Below are positions 1 to 12,300 of a stretch of 64,000 bases of DNA, in pieces. How positions within the stretch are numbered: position 1 is the first letter of the stretch; each line of letters starts with the position of its first letter. The notes beneath the pieces are model-generated. The model did no database searches. It worked only from the letters and a program-made list of their open reading frames with translations, and was not told the origin of the DNA. The stretch is from Amphiura filiformis. Its lineage: Eukaryota; Echinodermata; Ophiuroidea; Amphilepidida; Amphiuridae. Both the position numbers and the translations under genes were made by a program. The DNA lies in contig NC_092628.1 in NCBI RefSeq assembly GCF_039555335.1, forward strand, positions 101,640,647 through 101,704,646, given 5' to 3'.

Positions 1-720
1 CTGGCTGCTGAGCCTTTGGACGCGCTTAGCAGTCCCGAAGGAACCGCCTGCTTGTCCGGGGACCGGAGCCCCTTAAGCAGACCTGCCATGACCCATAGGG
101 GCTGTCACAGCAGAATCTACCGTCAGATCGACTGGTATCCTCCTGCTGCAAAACCCGCTAGGGTTTTCGCTGGTGGTTACCGCTCTGCTGCCTGCTACTT
201 TGCTCCGACGTATAGTCAGTGCTTTCGCTGGCTGCTGAGCCTTTGGACGCGCTTAGCAGTCCCGAAGGAACCGCTTGCTTGTCCGGGGACCGGAGCCCCT
301 TAAGCAGACCTGCCATGACCCATAGGGGCTGTCACAGCAGAATCCACCGATCGACCTTACCAGTGCCCTTGGTAGATTTCTTCTTCGTCTTATGGCGATG
401 ACGGAGCCTATCCAAATCGTCAAGCTGGAACTCGGAGAGTCCTAAGCAAAAGAAAGACATCTAGAAGATCGTGAGCACTCCCTGTGGGTGAAACAGAGCG
501 GGTGTGGGTCCCGCTCCGTCACCAGGGAAGGGCAAGCCCGACAGGGCCAGGGCGAAGCGAGGAGAAAAGGGAGGGTGGCACTCCCCCCCCCCCCAACACG
601 CGACTCAAGCCCAGTAAGCAAACCTGAGCACGGAGGCTGGTCGCTAACGTTAGTGGTAAAGTAAGGACTGGCTAACTTTATTACTAAAAAGTCAGACGGG
701 TCCCTACCAATCCCCACCGT
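1..720. repeat. GC-rich repeat with 227-bp tandem unit
   Basis: A unit of about 120 bp starts at 1 and returns almost unchanged at 228 (period 227). The block is far richer in G+C than the next 30 kb and holds a perfect 7-bp hairpin (GAGCGGG/CCCGCTC near 499-519) and a C13 run near 582. The sequence cuts off at the window edge, so the array may have more units. Tandem GC-rich monomers of this kind occur in promoter regions of some non-LTR retrotransposons, but no retrotransposon ORF is visible, so this identity is a guess. Open frames inside are short and do not begin with ATG. Confidence 0.6.
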
Positions 721-2460
721 ATGAATATCTGATTAACTCGTCTTTATTGGACGGTAATGAAGACATAACGATAGAGTAATCACCCTAACATAGCAACAAT
801 AACCTACCGTACATGAAATACAATGTGTATGTACAAACATCTATTGTAACTTACAGGCTGCAATGGTTGTTTACGTGGGAAACAAAATGAATGGCGTCAA
901 CGAGCGGCCATTTTGAATTGCTCGTGTGTCCCGTATACAAACGGAGGCACGATATGTAGCTAAGTTTTGGATCGTTTTTTGTCACTTTTTCGTCAGAAAA
1001 TGCCGTCAAAACTATCCTCAGCCGAACAATACCGGTTTGGTTTTACCTAAGGTGTGAAACTACAACCGTATATCTCGCTTTGGTCGAGAAATTGATACAC
1101 AGTGCTATGAACAATCGATAGGCACGTCTGTGTCAGTCGGAGACCAAGGAGGATAAGGCGATCATATGGTGTGGCGTCACCTTTTGGGTGAGTCCACCGG
1201 GGATCGGGGGTTTTGTTATTTATTCATTTATGTGGGACAAAATGACTATTGGTTTTTCCGCATCTCGGGATCGATGCAAGAAGTATCTTAATCAACATCG
1301 GAAAGGTAAGATCGACCGGTGTACTGAGTCTAAGCATACAGGTACCAACAGCTTTGTTCATTTCAAACCCATATCTGTTTCAAGATCAGACTTCATATTT
1401 GCTAAGAAAAGACCTACCTAAAAGCTGGCCCTACCACTCTTATAAATTAACATATTCCTCACTCAAACACCTTATTAGATATTAATCTCCTACTCCCTAT
1501 TTTTGTCTTTGCCAAAAACCAGTGACTTAATTTTGATCTGATCATGATCAACTCAGGTCACATATTTCAACACTTAAAAGGACCTCTTTCATCCACACTT
1601 CTTATTATACCAATGTCCATACAAATCACAATGGTTTAAGTTTGAGTTTCAGAAATGAGGTTTCATTTATGGTTCAGGCCAGTGTTCCTCAAGGATTTTT
1701 ATTTGTTAGCCCCAAACCTCTTCTTGCTTCTTTTGGGTTTTTTAAGCCTTACTTGTTGATTCAAAGTTTCAATGGCTGAAACCATCTGGTCTGGACAATA
1801 CTTGCAGTGATCTTATTTACTTTGGAAAGCTTGAAAGCTGGAAACCTTGAATGTTTGTTATTGTGTTCATCTGAACACACCTTATAATTATGCTGCTACA
1901 CACTTGACACTGCCCTAGTTCTGTGTACTGTTGTACCTTCTTTGGGCATATCAGTGATACTGAATGAAGCAAAAAAGGTGTCCAAAAAGTGCTAGATTTA
2001 CACCAAATTTATAATTTAAAATCCTGCCATCTGTCACATAAAAAATGCACTTGAAGCAATGTGATGCAAAGTACAAACCACATTGTAAATGGTAAGCACC
2101 AAATTGAGGTGGAAAAATTAATCCAAGGGAGCGGGGTATCTTATCCATAATAAAACAAAATAAAAACTGCTTGTCTGGACACATATTGTATCATGCATTT
2201 TGCTATAGTAACTGCCTGCCCTGACAGCTTTGTCCACACATTGTCAGAACAGTCGGAAATAAATAGTATGCATGGTGTAGCAGCTCAAAACATGATCTAC
2301 CCATGGTTCAGTGGGCTGGAACAAAGCTTATAACAAGAGTCCTTGTCACAGTAGCTGATGAAACATGGGTTAATGCCTGTCTGCAGGCTATCACATGACA
2401 TACTCTATACTCCCTCCCTAGCCCTCTCTCCCTCCTGAGAGCTTTCACCATTACACTCAC
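721..2460. other. cytohesin intron 3 (partial), no other feature seen
   Basis: AT-rich non-coding sequence downstream of exon 3 on the minus strand. No further exon, tRNA or recognisable repeat was found apart from the GC-rich block at the window edge. Confidence 0.5.
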
Positions 2461-2522
2461 CCATCATCATAGTCCATACTCTCCAAATCGGCTGTCACAT
2501 TAGCAATCTCATTTTCCAGGTC
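2461..2522 (-). CDS. CYTH: cytohesin coding exon 3 (end of coiled coil)
   Basis: 62 nt, minus strand. The acceptor is TTCTCCAG at 2523 and the donor is GG|GTGAGT at 2460. It encodes residues 50-69, DLENEIANVTADLESM then DYDD, plus two bases of a Gly codon. The register continues from exon 2 (L51, I55, V58, L62) and lines up with the cytohesin stretch that ends the coiled coil before the Sec7 domain. The next exon, which should begin the lead-in to Sec7, was sought in 1-2460 on this strand and not found, so it lies outside the window. Confidence 0.86.
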
Positions 2523-3094
2523 CTGGAGAACAAACAAGAAAATGGGAGACAAAAGCAATTAATCAGGTGTTTATCAAGCTATGGTTAGAACAACACAGTA
2601 GCACTAGCAGCTTTAGTAATAGCAGGTTGTATTGTATGTCAGCAGCATATGGTCATTGGTCAAGGGTATTTCAAGTGACCAGAAATCCATTGGCATATAG
2701 AAATGCATACACAAAGGAGAAGTTGGATTCTATCATTTTATTCCCATCATCATCACTTGAAGTATTTCCATGCAATAACATAGTTATTCCATTGAGTGTT
2801 TGTCACAACTGAATACTTAGTAGTAGTATATCAAACTACATTAGTATATCATCCTACAAGCAAGCAACTGATGATCCAAACTGCACCAAACTGTTCTGCA
2901 GATAAAAACACATGACAGAAAATGGAACTTCACTTGTACTCCTTTAAAAGACCGGGTTAAGTTACTTTACAACTGGATCAAAATTTCTCACACAAATACA
3001 AATGCTAGTACCTTTCTATAGCTTTAGCAAAGCAGTAAAGGCCATAGATGTCAAAACTAGCAATCATTGAGTTTGACACAAATACCTCTGATGC

Positions 3095-3752
3095 TTAAGG
3101 TGGTTATGGAGGCATTATAAAAGTGCTCTAAACATGTTTTAAACATATTAATTGAGTAGAGCAAAGTACATTGATCAATATGCCTTTTGTTTGGAGTCAA
3201 TCGGACATACGGTTTTCAAAATACATATCAATTTATATTTTCTTTGTATCTTATTGTTTTTATCAATAATCAATCAAGTTAATGAGCTAAAATGACTGGA
3301 GAAGCTCATTTACATATAATTTTGCCAATATTTTGCTAAAATCCATGCATAAATGTTCAAGTACTTTTATTTTGCATAATTTTGCCTGAAACTTGGTCAA
3401 AGTGTTTCTAATATGTTCTAATATATTAGAAACACTTTGACCAAGTTTCAGGGCAAAATTATGCAAAATAAAAGTACCCTGAACATTTATGCATGGATTT
3501 TAGCAAAAATATTGGCAAAATTACATATTAATGAGCCTTTCCAGTCCATTTAGCTCATTAACTATATTGATTATTGACAAAAACAATAGGATACAAAGAA
3601 AATATAAATTGATGTATTTTGGAAACCAGATGTCCGATTTGTTCAAACAAAAGGCATATTGATCAGTGTACTTTACCCTACTCAATTAATTTGTTTAAAA
3701 CATACTCAAAGCATTTTCTAATTTCTAGAAAATGCATCCAATACCACCTTAA
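3095..3752. mobile_element. foldback DNA element with TTAA ends
   Basis: A 658-bp imperfect palindrome. The left half (3095-3420) is the reverse complement of the right half (3430-3752), with the tips reading TTAAGGTGGT and ACCACCTTAA. The centre (about 3395-3462) is an almost perfect stem. No ORF of transposase size is present, so it is non-autonomous. The flanking TTAA could be a piggyBac-type target duplication, but because TTAA is itself a palindrome this cannot be separated from the inverted repeat. The arms differ by scattered substitutions and small indels, so it is not brand new. Confidence 0.8.
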
Positions 3753-5633
3753 ATATCACTTACAATGCAACACAACCATCACATGTACCAGATCTTTTGA
3801 CAAGATGTCAAACTAAACCCTCCTCACATTCTGACTTCTACTTGACAACTTTTCAAGTCCTCTATGAACAAGAAGTGCATTCACATATTGTTACACCCCA
3901 GACATCTTTTTCACATTGCCTGTAATTGCCCTAATGTCTTTGGGGTCAAGATGTCGCATAGATCCCATCTGGAGTACAGGAAATGTGCCCCTTCCTCTAT
4001 GCTCTCCATCTGTTCAATTGAGCAGATTCCCACAGTGGTTATTATGGGGTTATACTAGGGGTTACTCTGACTATCACTGAACCTGAAATAAAATAGCAAA
4101 TTTGTGCTGCAAGCTAGTACACACAACAAGTAACCACAGTGTCTTCTTCAACAGTAAATGAAATCATCTTGAGAATTTGAATTTGTTGCCATCATTGAAA
4201 GTAGGTCACAAAAAGTGAAAAACTTAAAAGTAGCTCTTGAAATGAGCAAATTGCAAATAATTTGTTTCTCATCTCAATGTTTGTACATATTGCAATTCTG
4301 ATACACACACTCACAAAACACTAGGAAACACACAAGTCAGGATCACAAGCACACAAACAAAAATACACAAAATAGTGGTTTTTTTTGTTACATTTCAACT
4401 TTCAAAAACAAGTGAGTATTCACTTTTTCCCAAATAATTTTAAGAATTCATCAGTATTATCAGTCAGCTCATGGTAAAAAAGATCTGGTTGTTCAATACC
4501 AGTGGATTGTGAGGGAATGTTTGTACTGAACTGCACACCAGAAGATATCATACAATTTACAAAAGAAGATCTTGCAGAAGAAAGCTGACTGAATCTGTTG
4601 AAACAAACTTAACAAACACAAACCTTCTTCTTGACCTCCTTGGTATCCCTACAAGTACAAGCTCCTACTAGAAATCCATGGGTAAATTTCCTCAGTAAAA
4701 TAGTCATGATGCAATTTAGACAACAGCATACAAGATGAAAAAAATCTGCAGACAGATGGGGAGCTAATTAAGCTAATTCCCCCCTCCTCCCATATCCGCT
4801 GATGGTATCATTCCTACATCCTCTGAAGAATGATGAAGAGGAGAGCAGCACCAGTTCATCCTCTTAGCAGACTGCTTCTCAACTGACTGTTCACATGTTA
4901 CACCACACTAGCAGGAGAGGCTAATTTCCAATAACACTTCACAGATTAGTGAATATTCAATTACTTTTACCTCCCTTTTGTGAATGTTTTGTTTGAGTAC
5001 ACCTATTATGGCCTCTGTAAATACCACAGACCTGTCAGTAAGAAATCAGCTTACAATAACCCTCTCAAAATCAGCACAGTGTACAAACACTCCATTGTCA
5101 TAATTTACATAATGTATCATGAATTAGACAAACACAAGACTGCCAAAATGAATATTCCTGTTAAATTGTTGTTGCGAAAAGTAAATATATATGCAGTGAA
5201 GGAGTAATAACCTATGTGTCATATAAACACCTATGACCCCAAAACATTCACGCCTTGGTTTATTCTGAGGTGGTATATTAGCTGACAGGACAATACCTCG
5301 TGCCAATTTCTGTCAACAATATCCAAACTCAATGAATGGAATAATGTATTCATACACTGGTCACCTCATTGTGAAACATATGATAAATAGCTAGCCTAGA
5401 ATACCATACCTTGACATGGCACAAGCTTTTGTGCCCTAAAATCGGTGATTTTTATCGGAAAGTCCAGCTCGCACAAGGCTATTATTAGTGCAGATTAAAC
5501 CTTCAATTTTTGAGGCAATATAAATCTCATTACCATAAGCTATGGTTACAAATTAATCACGATATTCATTTATCAGCGAGAGAAAACAATACAAAATGCT
5601 TCAAGGGAAAGATTAAGTGTTAATGGGGTAAGG

Positions 5634-5907
5634 CACAGCAGCTGAAGGGAGTATCCCATCATGCATTGCACTCTATCTGCTTGCTCCATAGCAAATACAT
5701 ACAAAACATAAGTAAGAAATATTGAGAGCTATGGATAGTTTCACAATACTTTAGAGATCATATTTTTTCAAACAAAAGTCTTAACTACCCTGATATAAGC
5801 GAGTAATTGAAAGTTGAAGTGATGGATTTTGTGTACACTTTGTATGGCATGTGCAGTTCTACTATGGTACCACAGAGCATGATGGGATACACCTATCAGC
5901 TGCTGTG
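5634..5907. mobile_element. MITE, 9-bp target duplication, copy 1
   Basis: A 274-bp element with inverted ends CACAGCAGCTG...CAGCTGCTGTG; the similarity runs inward about 30 bp through a TATCCCATCATGC motif. It is flanked by perfect 9-bp direct repeats GGGGTAAGG at 5625-5633 and 5908-5916. A second copy lies at 19030-19300. Nine-bp duplications are typical of Mutator-like and some Merlin elements; the superfamily is not decided. It has no coding capacity; the minus-strand frame across it (5995-5768) is spurious. Confidence 0.85.
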
Positions 5908-6756
5908 GGGGTAAGGGCTTGATTTGGGTCAAATTAAGAAATGGCCATTCATGACCAAATCTGGGCTGTAAAACACAAAAGATATTTCTTTGCACGAAGT
6001 GTGACCATTATGATTGTTTTCTTTAGTAGTTTAACTTTTCTCTGATATATTTACAGTACATTATAAGGTCAATTTTATGTGGTTTCTTGGAAAGTTAAAT
6101 TCATGTATCAAATTTGAAAACAAAACCCAGCGGTATCACTTCTCAGGTTTGGCAATTAAAGCAACAAAAAGTAAACTCCTGATTCACATAATTCCAGTAT
6201 TGTAATGGCTATTTCCAAATTCCAAAACTGATAAACTGTACAAATGTGCATTGTCAAAATTGCCTCAATATTGTCAGCTAATACCACTTTATGTAAATAA
6301 TATCATAAGTAACTTACCTTGTAATTTTCTACATTGCAGCCGGCATTACCAATGCATAGCGGATACAGTATTGTCAATTTGAGTCAAAAACTGTGACACT
6401 TTTTGTGCTGGTCTTTTGTTATGGGTACCATGTACGATTATTGATACTAGGTCACCTACAGTCCACACACCATTATACCTCTAGTAGATAGCCTGACCAG
6501 GCACTATTAACTTGTACTCGACTTCTCTTTACCTTATCCAATGAAGTTAGCACTGATCATATCAAGTCATTTACAAGTATGGTATTTTTCTATTCAATGG
6601 AATGACAGACTTTTTTTTCATTTTAATAATTTCTCCAGATTGAAATTCCTACCAGTTCTGCCAAGTTTCACATGATCACATTACCTAACCCGATGACACA
6701 ATGAACAAAACAAAGCTTTTTTCTTGATCACACTAGGCTTTAGGCTGCATAAACAT

Positions 6757-8088
6757 TTACTTAAGAATGCACATTTTGTGGTAGTAACCTTTTGGCCTTA
6801 CCCTGTGCTGTACAGTTTGACCAGCTGTCTGTGCGGTGTGACATCCCTGACACCCAGCAAGTGATGGTACCAGTGGTAGAACTCTGATTCCCCTAGCTAT
6901 CTGTGTACTCTTACATCCCTGACACCCAGAAAGTGACGGTACTGATGGCAGAACTTTGGTTCCACCAGTATGACTATGACTTGCATCATGTTCATTAGAA
7001 GGCCTAAGTAATGGCAATGGTGGTAAAGTGTTGGCTCTGGCAGTTTGGCTAGCTGTCCATGTATTCTGAGATACTTGAGCAAGTGATGGTAAAGTTTTGG
7101 TTCCGATAATTCGGCTAGCTATCTGTGTCCCGATCTGTGTATTCTGAGATTCATGAGCATGAAATGGTAGGGGTGGTAATACCTTTGTCCTGCCAGATTG
7201 GCTATTCTGTGTGCTCCGACCTTCATGAGCAATTGATGGTACTGGTGGCAAAGTTTTCTTTACGCTTGTTTGGCTAGGAGTCTGTGTATTCTGAGATCCA
7301 TGATCATGCGATGGTAGGGGTTGTAATACCTTTATTCTGCCAGTTTGTCTAGCTGTCCCAGTATTCTGGCATTCATGAGCAAGTAATGGTACCGGTACTG
7401 GTGAAAAAGTTTTCTCTCCGCCATGCGCATTTGATGGTAGGGGTGGTAACACTTTTGTGCTGGCAGTTGGGCTAGCTGTCCCGGTATTCTGACAATCATG
7501 AGGTAGTACTGGTACTAGTGGCAAAGTTTTCCGCATTCCGCTATTTTGGCTAACTGTCTGTGTATTCTGAGATTCATGAGCATACGACGGTAGGGGTAGT
7601 AACACTTTTGCTCTTGCAGTTGGGCTAGATGCCTGTGTGCTCAGATTTTCATGAGGAAGTAAAGGTACCGGCACCGGTACTGGTGGTAAAGTTTTCGTTC
7701 CACCACTTTGGCCAGCTGTCTGTATTTTCCGAGATTTGTGAGCATTTGATGGTACGGCTGGTAACACTTTTGCTCTGGCATTATGGCTATTTTGACTTTC
7801 ATGAGGAGGAAGTAATGGTACCGGTACTGGTGGTAAAGTTTTTGTTCCGCCATTTTGGCCAGCTGTATGTGTATTCTGAGATTCGTGAGCATTTGATGGT
7901 ACGGGTGGTAAAACCTTTGCTCTGGCAGTTGAGCTAGATGCCTGTGTGTTCTGACATCCACCACACCCAGTAAGTGATGGTAAAACCCTGGTTCCACCCA
8001 ACCTTTTTGGGTCTGGGTGTACATCTTGTTTCATCTCTTGATAAAACACCGGTACCAACATGATCCTCACCAAACCTTCTGATAACAT
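6757..8088 (-). CDS. Pro/Ser/Thr/Gln-rich tandem-repeat ORF, 443 codons, function unknown
   Basis: An uninterrupted minus-strand frame from ATG (8088) to stop (6757), inside cytohesin intron 2 and on the same strand. After about 32 residues it consists of roughly 16 units of 15-30 residues, each starting with a [VT]LPP[VL]P-like core followed by a His-rich and Gln-Asn-Thr-rich tail (typical tail: AHESQNTQTASQ). The first unit carries CGGC and the last two each carry CQGC, so Cys pairs bracket the array. Units differ in length by whole codons and the frame stays open, which suggests selection on a protein. No signal peptide, membrane segment or known domain is seen. It may be a real single-exon gene, an alternative exon, or a minisatellite that happens to be open. 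An overlapping frame (8149-7934) has no ATG and no repeats. Confidence 0.45.
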   Translation of the reverse strand: MLSEGLVRIMLVPVFYQEMKQDVHPDPKRLGGTRVLPSLTGCGGCQNTQASSSTARAKVLPPVPSNAHESQNTHTAGQNGGTKTLPPVPVPLLPPHESQNSHNARAKVLPAVPSNAHKSRKIQTAGQSGGTKTLPPVPVPVPLLPHENLSTQASSPTARAKVLLPLPSYAHESQNTQTVSQNSGMRKTLPLVPVLPHDCQNTGTASPTASTKVLPPLPSNAHGGEKTFSPVPVPLLAHECQNTGTARQTGRIKVLQPLPSHDHGSQNTQTPSQTSVKKTLPPVPSIAHEGRSTQNSQSGRTKVLPPLPFHAHESQNTQIGTQIASRIIGTKTLPSLAQVSQNTWTASQTARANTLPPLPLLRPSNEHDASHSHTGGTKVLPSVPSLSGCQGCKSTQIARGIRVLPLVPSLAGCQGCHTAQTAGQTVQHRVRPKGYYHKMCILK

Positions 8089-9035
8089 GACGTACTTGTG
8101 AAATTAATTCTCTGAAAAGTCGTCCCTTGTTTCTCAACAAATAATCCAAAGCAAACTTCTATGAGTTGTCACCTCCAAGAGCTGTGCATAATAAATCCTA
8201 AACAATTGTATTGATGAATGTTTAAATACCAGAAGTGTTGATGCAAATTAATAAAACAAAAGCTATCAGCATGATCAGTTTCGATATAGGTGGGTGAAAG
8301 GGTTTACAAAGCTGTATCCGTTTCCTGCAATTTCTTAAAAAAGTTTGCCATCGCTTACTAAAATTGTGATGTAATTCCAGTATAAAATAATAGCTACTTT
8401 ATTTCCCAAAATAGATTTATATCCTTCTAACAATACCATGCAAAGTTTAGACCAAATTAGTGAAGGATCTAACCACATAAGCAGCATTAATTGAATTTCA
8501 GTTACATTCTGGACAGTTTTTAAAGCAGTTAATTTGTTAATGATACAGCAAAGATTCACCTAGACCTGGGTGCTATCTGCACAGATCTATTGTTTGGGTT
8601 CCCGCCTCCACTTCCTGTCATAATTCTGAGGGAAAGACATCTATGGTGTAGTAGACAAACATTTACACTTGAAGACAGTGAATTTGTTCGTTAATCTGTT
8701 ATTATAATCTAGATATCCTGGGAAAAAAGATGATGTGAAACCAGTGATGTAATTATATAATGAATTGGCATGTTTCTGAGTTTATTGAATGGCTACACAG
8801 GAGAGAAAGAAATGCATGGTGGCATTCAACTTGACTTCATATTGAGCTATTTTTAGCGCATGATGAACTTCTTCTCCCTCCACAGGCGATGTAATCACTT
8901 TGCTATTGTGAAGTTGTGAACCTCATTTTACACCATGACTCCTGTTATTTTGACAGATATGCTAAGCATGATGGGAATGGTCAAAGTACTATGTTAGTAT
9001 GTTGACTGACAAACGTATCTACTATGTAAAATTTC

Positions 9036-9346
9036 CCGGGGTCACTCCCATTGTGGCCTGTACACCATCCGCGATAATGAAAACGCGTAAAAGGGTCGTT
9101 TTTCGTGGGTAGGCACGATACGCGCGTATCACGTTTAGGGTGTCAAAAACTTGAAAAATTGGAAAAAAGGGTAGCAAAATTGCAATTTCTAAATCCGTGG
9201 AAATGAAATTTAGGGTATGAAATTTGATGTTAGGAATGAAATCCCTGTTTAGGGTGTCGTTTTAGCCAAGGGTTAAAGTTGGGTGCTTTTCAAAAGTTGA
9301 TTATCGCGGATGGTGTACAGGCCACAATGGGAGTGACCCCCCCGGG
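9036..9346. mobile_element. G/C-tipped MITE family A, copy 1
   Basis: 311 bp. Inverted ends of about 45 bp run from CCGGGGTCACTCCCATTG inward to an ATCGCGGAT motif, with the reverse at 9295-9346. It is flanked by perfect 8-bp duplications AAAATTTC (9028-9035 and 9347-9354). The interior has short GTTTAGGGTGTC-like direct repeats. Other copies lie at 43135-43510 and 56272-56583. Eight-bp duplications suggest a hAT-like or related mobiliser, though the tips lack the usual CAG start. No transposase. Confidence 0.85.
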
Positions 9347-12300
9347 AAAATTTCATTGCTTCCATAAGTTTGGTAGTGATATCAATGCCTGTTTAATGTT
9401 GTGTAGCTTTGGAACGTGTGTGCCGTTCTATACGCTCGCGTGTGATAGCAACAAAAATGGCAATTCGGAATACTCTCTCACATACAGACACATCGTGATG
9501 TTACTACCGCACTACCAAGGTTTAGTTGTTGACTTCAAAACAGTTTTAATTTGCTAAGTAATATTAATAATTCTAATTCACTTGATGTCATATTTATCAA
9601 ACGTACTGCCATTATAAATGACCAGGCTTAATTAGCCATTAGCTGTTCAGATTTACAAAAACTAATCAATTATAACACAAAAATACCTTGATTAGCATAA
9701 TTGTCTGTCAGTGTTTGTGAACATTTTGTAAGCAATATTGTGTTATATGGCCAGTGGCTGACTGTAGGCTTGAGAATTATATGAAAACCTTAAATACAGT
9801 CATGTATGTCCACACCACAGATCCAGAATGTTTTTTCCTGTGCTTGGAATTTTTGCTTTGCAATCGCACATATGTTCATTTTATTTTAAAATAATTTTAC
9901 TTTCCACGACTGTTATCATTTAAAAATAATATAATCATATATGATATTATCAAAATCAAAACCAGACTTCTAAGCTGACGTGGGATGGGATGAGCACCTC
10001 GCCCAATGGCCAGCGGGGTGGGAAAATTCACTGTCATTGATACTCACAGTCTGGGAAACAAGATCTAGAACAACTATGTGCACATCATTTCCTATATTTT
10101 GTCTGTCCTGCTTGATTGGTAACCATGGTAATGCAAAGCCTACAAATGTGACAATGGGCTGTTTTACAAGTTATATATGATACAGGAATGATTTACAAGT
10201 ATCATTGGTTAAAGCCTACAATGTATATTTGAGAGTACATGTAAGTTTGTTCAATAACTTTTTTGATCATTTCCATGAAATCCTGAACTGTAAATGTTTG
10301 CTTGTAAAGTGATAACCATATTTGACTAATTAACAACCTTTCCTTAATTAGCAACTCTGAAAGTAAATTCTGAGCATCAAATCACAAGTTGTGACCACAG
10401 TCCGATTCAATAAAACAGTTTTTGAGATAGGAAAAAATATGCCGACTGGACCCAAAAACAATAAAATACATAAGAAAATGAATGATCAAAGGTTTGAAAC
10501 TTGTATCCAATGTGTCAGGGATTTAGGGATTTCAGCATCAGTATTTAAAGCATAGATACAGGACAGAGCAAGTTAGTAGTGCAACTGGTAATAACTCAAT
10601 TTGCAAAATTTGCAACTATGGTCTGAGTGGATCAGATCGGATAATATATAAATATTTGTGTTTTCATCGTAGGCGATTTTCTTCTCAATTAGATGTCGCT
10701 TTTGAGATTTTATTGAGTATTTGTTTAGATTTAGATACTAATTTGTGTATCCTCAAATCCTCAATTGTTTGCATGAAAAATGTCCAGTTTGATTTTGGTC
10801 ATTAACTCTAATAATTATGGTAAATGGTTTAATAAATGTGGTATTAATTAATCAAAATCATTTATGGGGTTATTCACCTGACCATCTTTTCTTTCCTAAT
10901 TTTACAACTACATGACAATGTGATTCCCAAAGCATTTCATTATCACCAAGAATCATTTGAATCCCTATTTGATTGTAACTGAGTTGAGATTACTTGGAAT
11001 TCTAATGTAGGGCAGGTGAGTCAGAGTATCTTCATTTTACCCACTTTTATTGCGCTATTTAGCATAATTTGCTCACCTTTGTATGTAAATGCACTGGACT
11101 GAAGATAGTGGATGGGGATGGATGATGAGTGTGTACATCCATTTACTAAACAGGATGTATGCTACTCATGGCACAGGACAAATATTGTATCACACAGTGT
11201 GTAAATGCATTATTGTCGTCAGATTGTCTCAATGAGGACCATACTACTGACTAGGGATGATTTTGAATTCACTATTTCACCGGACACTACACTATACTGG
11301 GCACAAATGAGATGAAACATTACCTTTATACACCACTTGAATCTTAAAGTTTTATATCCCCAAATGACGTGAATGAAGCCCTTTAACTTTACCCACACCG
11401 GACCAATACAGGTAATGATGCATTGCAAGCTGCTTATTGCTTATCAGGCTGGCTACAGGCTTCAACATATAAAGGCCAAGAGCTATCTCAAGAACCACTG
11501 AACTAATAATACTATGATAGTTTGTACTTATTTTGAATGTATTTGTAATGTTGATTCCAAATATGGTCACGAAAATGAACAATTCTGACATTTTAGAATT
11601 TTTAAAGAAAATTCTGAACTTGTCTTCTGCAGTCAATATCCATGTGGAGAAGGGGTTCATTCAAGCATTCAGATAGGGGTACACAATTTCAGTGTATGAA
11701 GAGATTTTAACACTCCTGTTTATCATTTGCTTTGAAATGATACTTCTTCTTGATGAACATCCAATGCAGTTTTGCACACATTTGCAAAAATATCATAGTC
11801 CCATAACAGAAATTAAATAGTTTTAAATCGTACATAAATTTGTGCGGAATTATTTGGCAATAGCAATGAGCGCGTGATACATGATGTTACTGCAATGCTT
11901 GGTTGCATCAATATATGACTTGCTATGTTCAGTGTTTTTATGTTTGTGGCAATGTTACTGGTAAATAGAATTCTCTGTAACATATCAAGTGTTCCTTACC
12001 TTATACGCAGAGATGATCACAGATCAGTGTATTCCTTTAAAATCTCCCATAACAAACAAAAGTTCCCACACATTTGCACACTGCACAGTTTATACATATC
12101 ATATTTATATATATATACATACTTACTTTTTTTACCCGTCCTCGCTTGCTACTACATCGTCGCCATCTAAATGTTATGATGCCATTGATCATTCCTAGCT
12201 TAGCACCAAACTCGTTATTATAATCCACAATCCAATCCGATATGAAAAACACTACATTGAGCATGAGCTAGCTATCATCCAATGATGATATAGCCGATGC

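Noticed and set aside
1..720. GC-rich block considered as rRNA or snRNA
   Set aside because: No conserved rRNA core motif was recognised, and the 227-bp period does not fit an rRNA gene.
7934..8149. Frame upstream of the Pro-rich ORF with LLRNKGRLFREL, which recalls a death-fold helix
   Set aside because: No ATG, a stop just upstream, and it leaves the frame of the repeat ORF. The resemblance is a short helix only.
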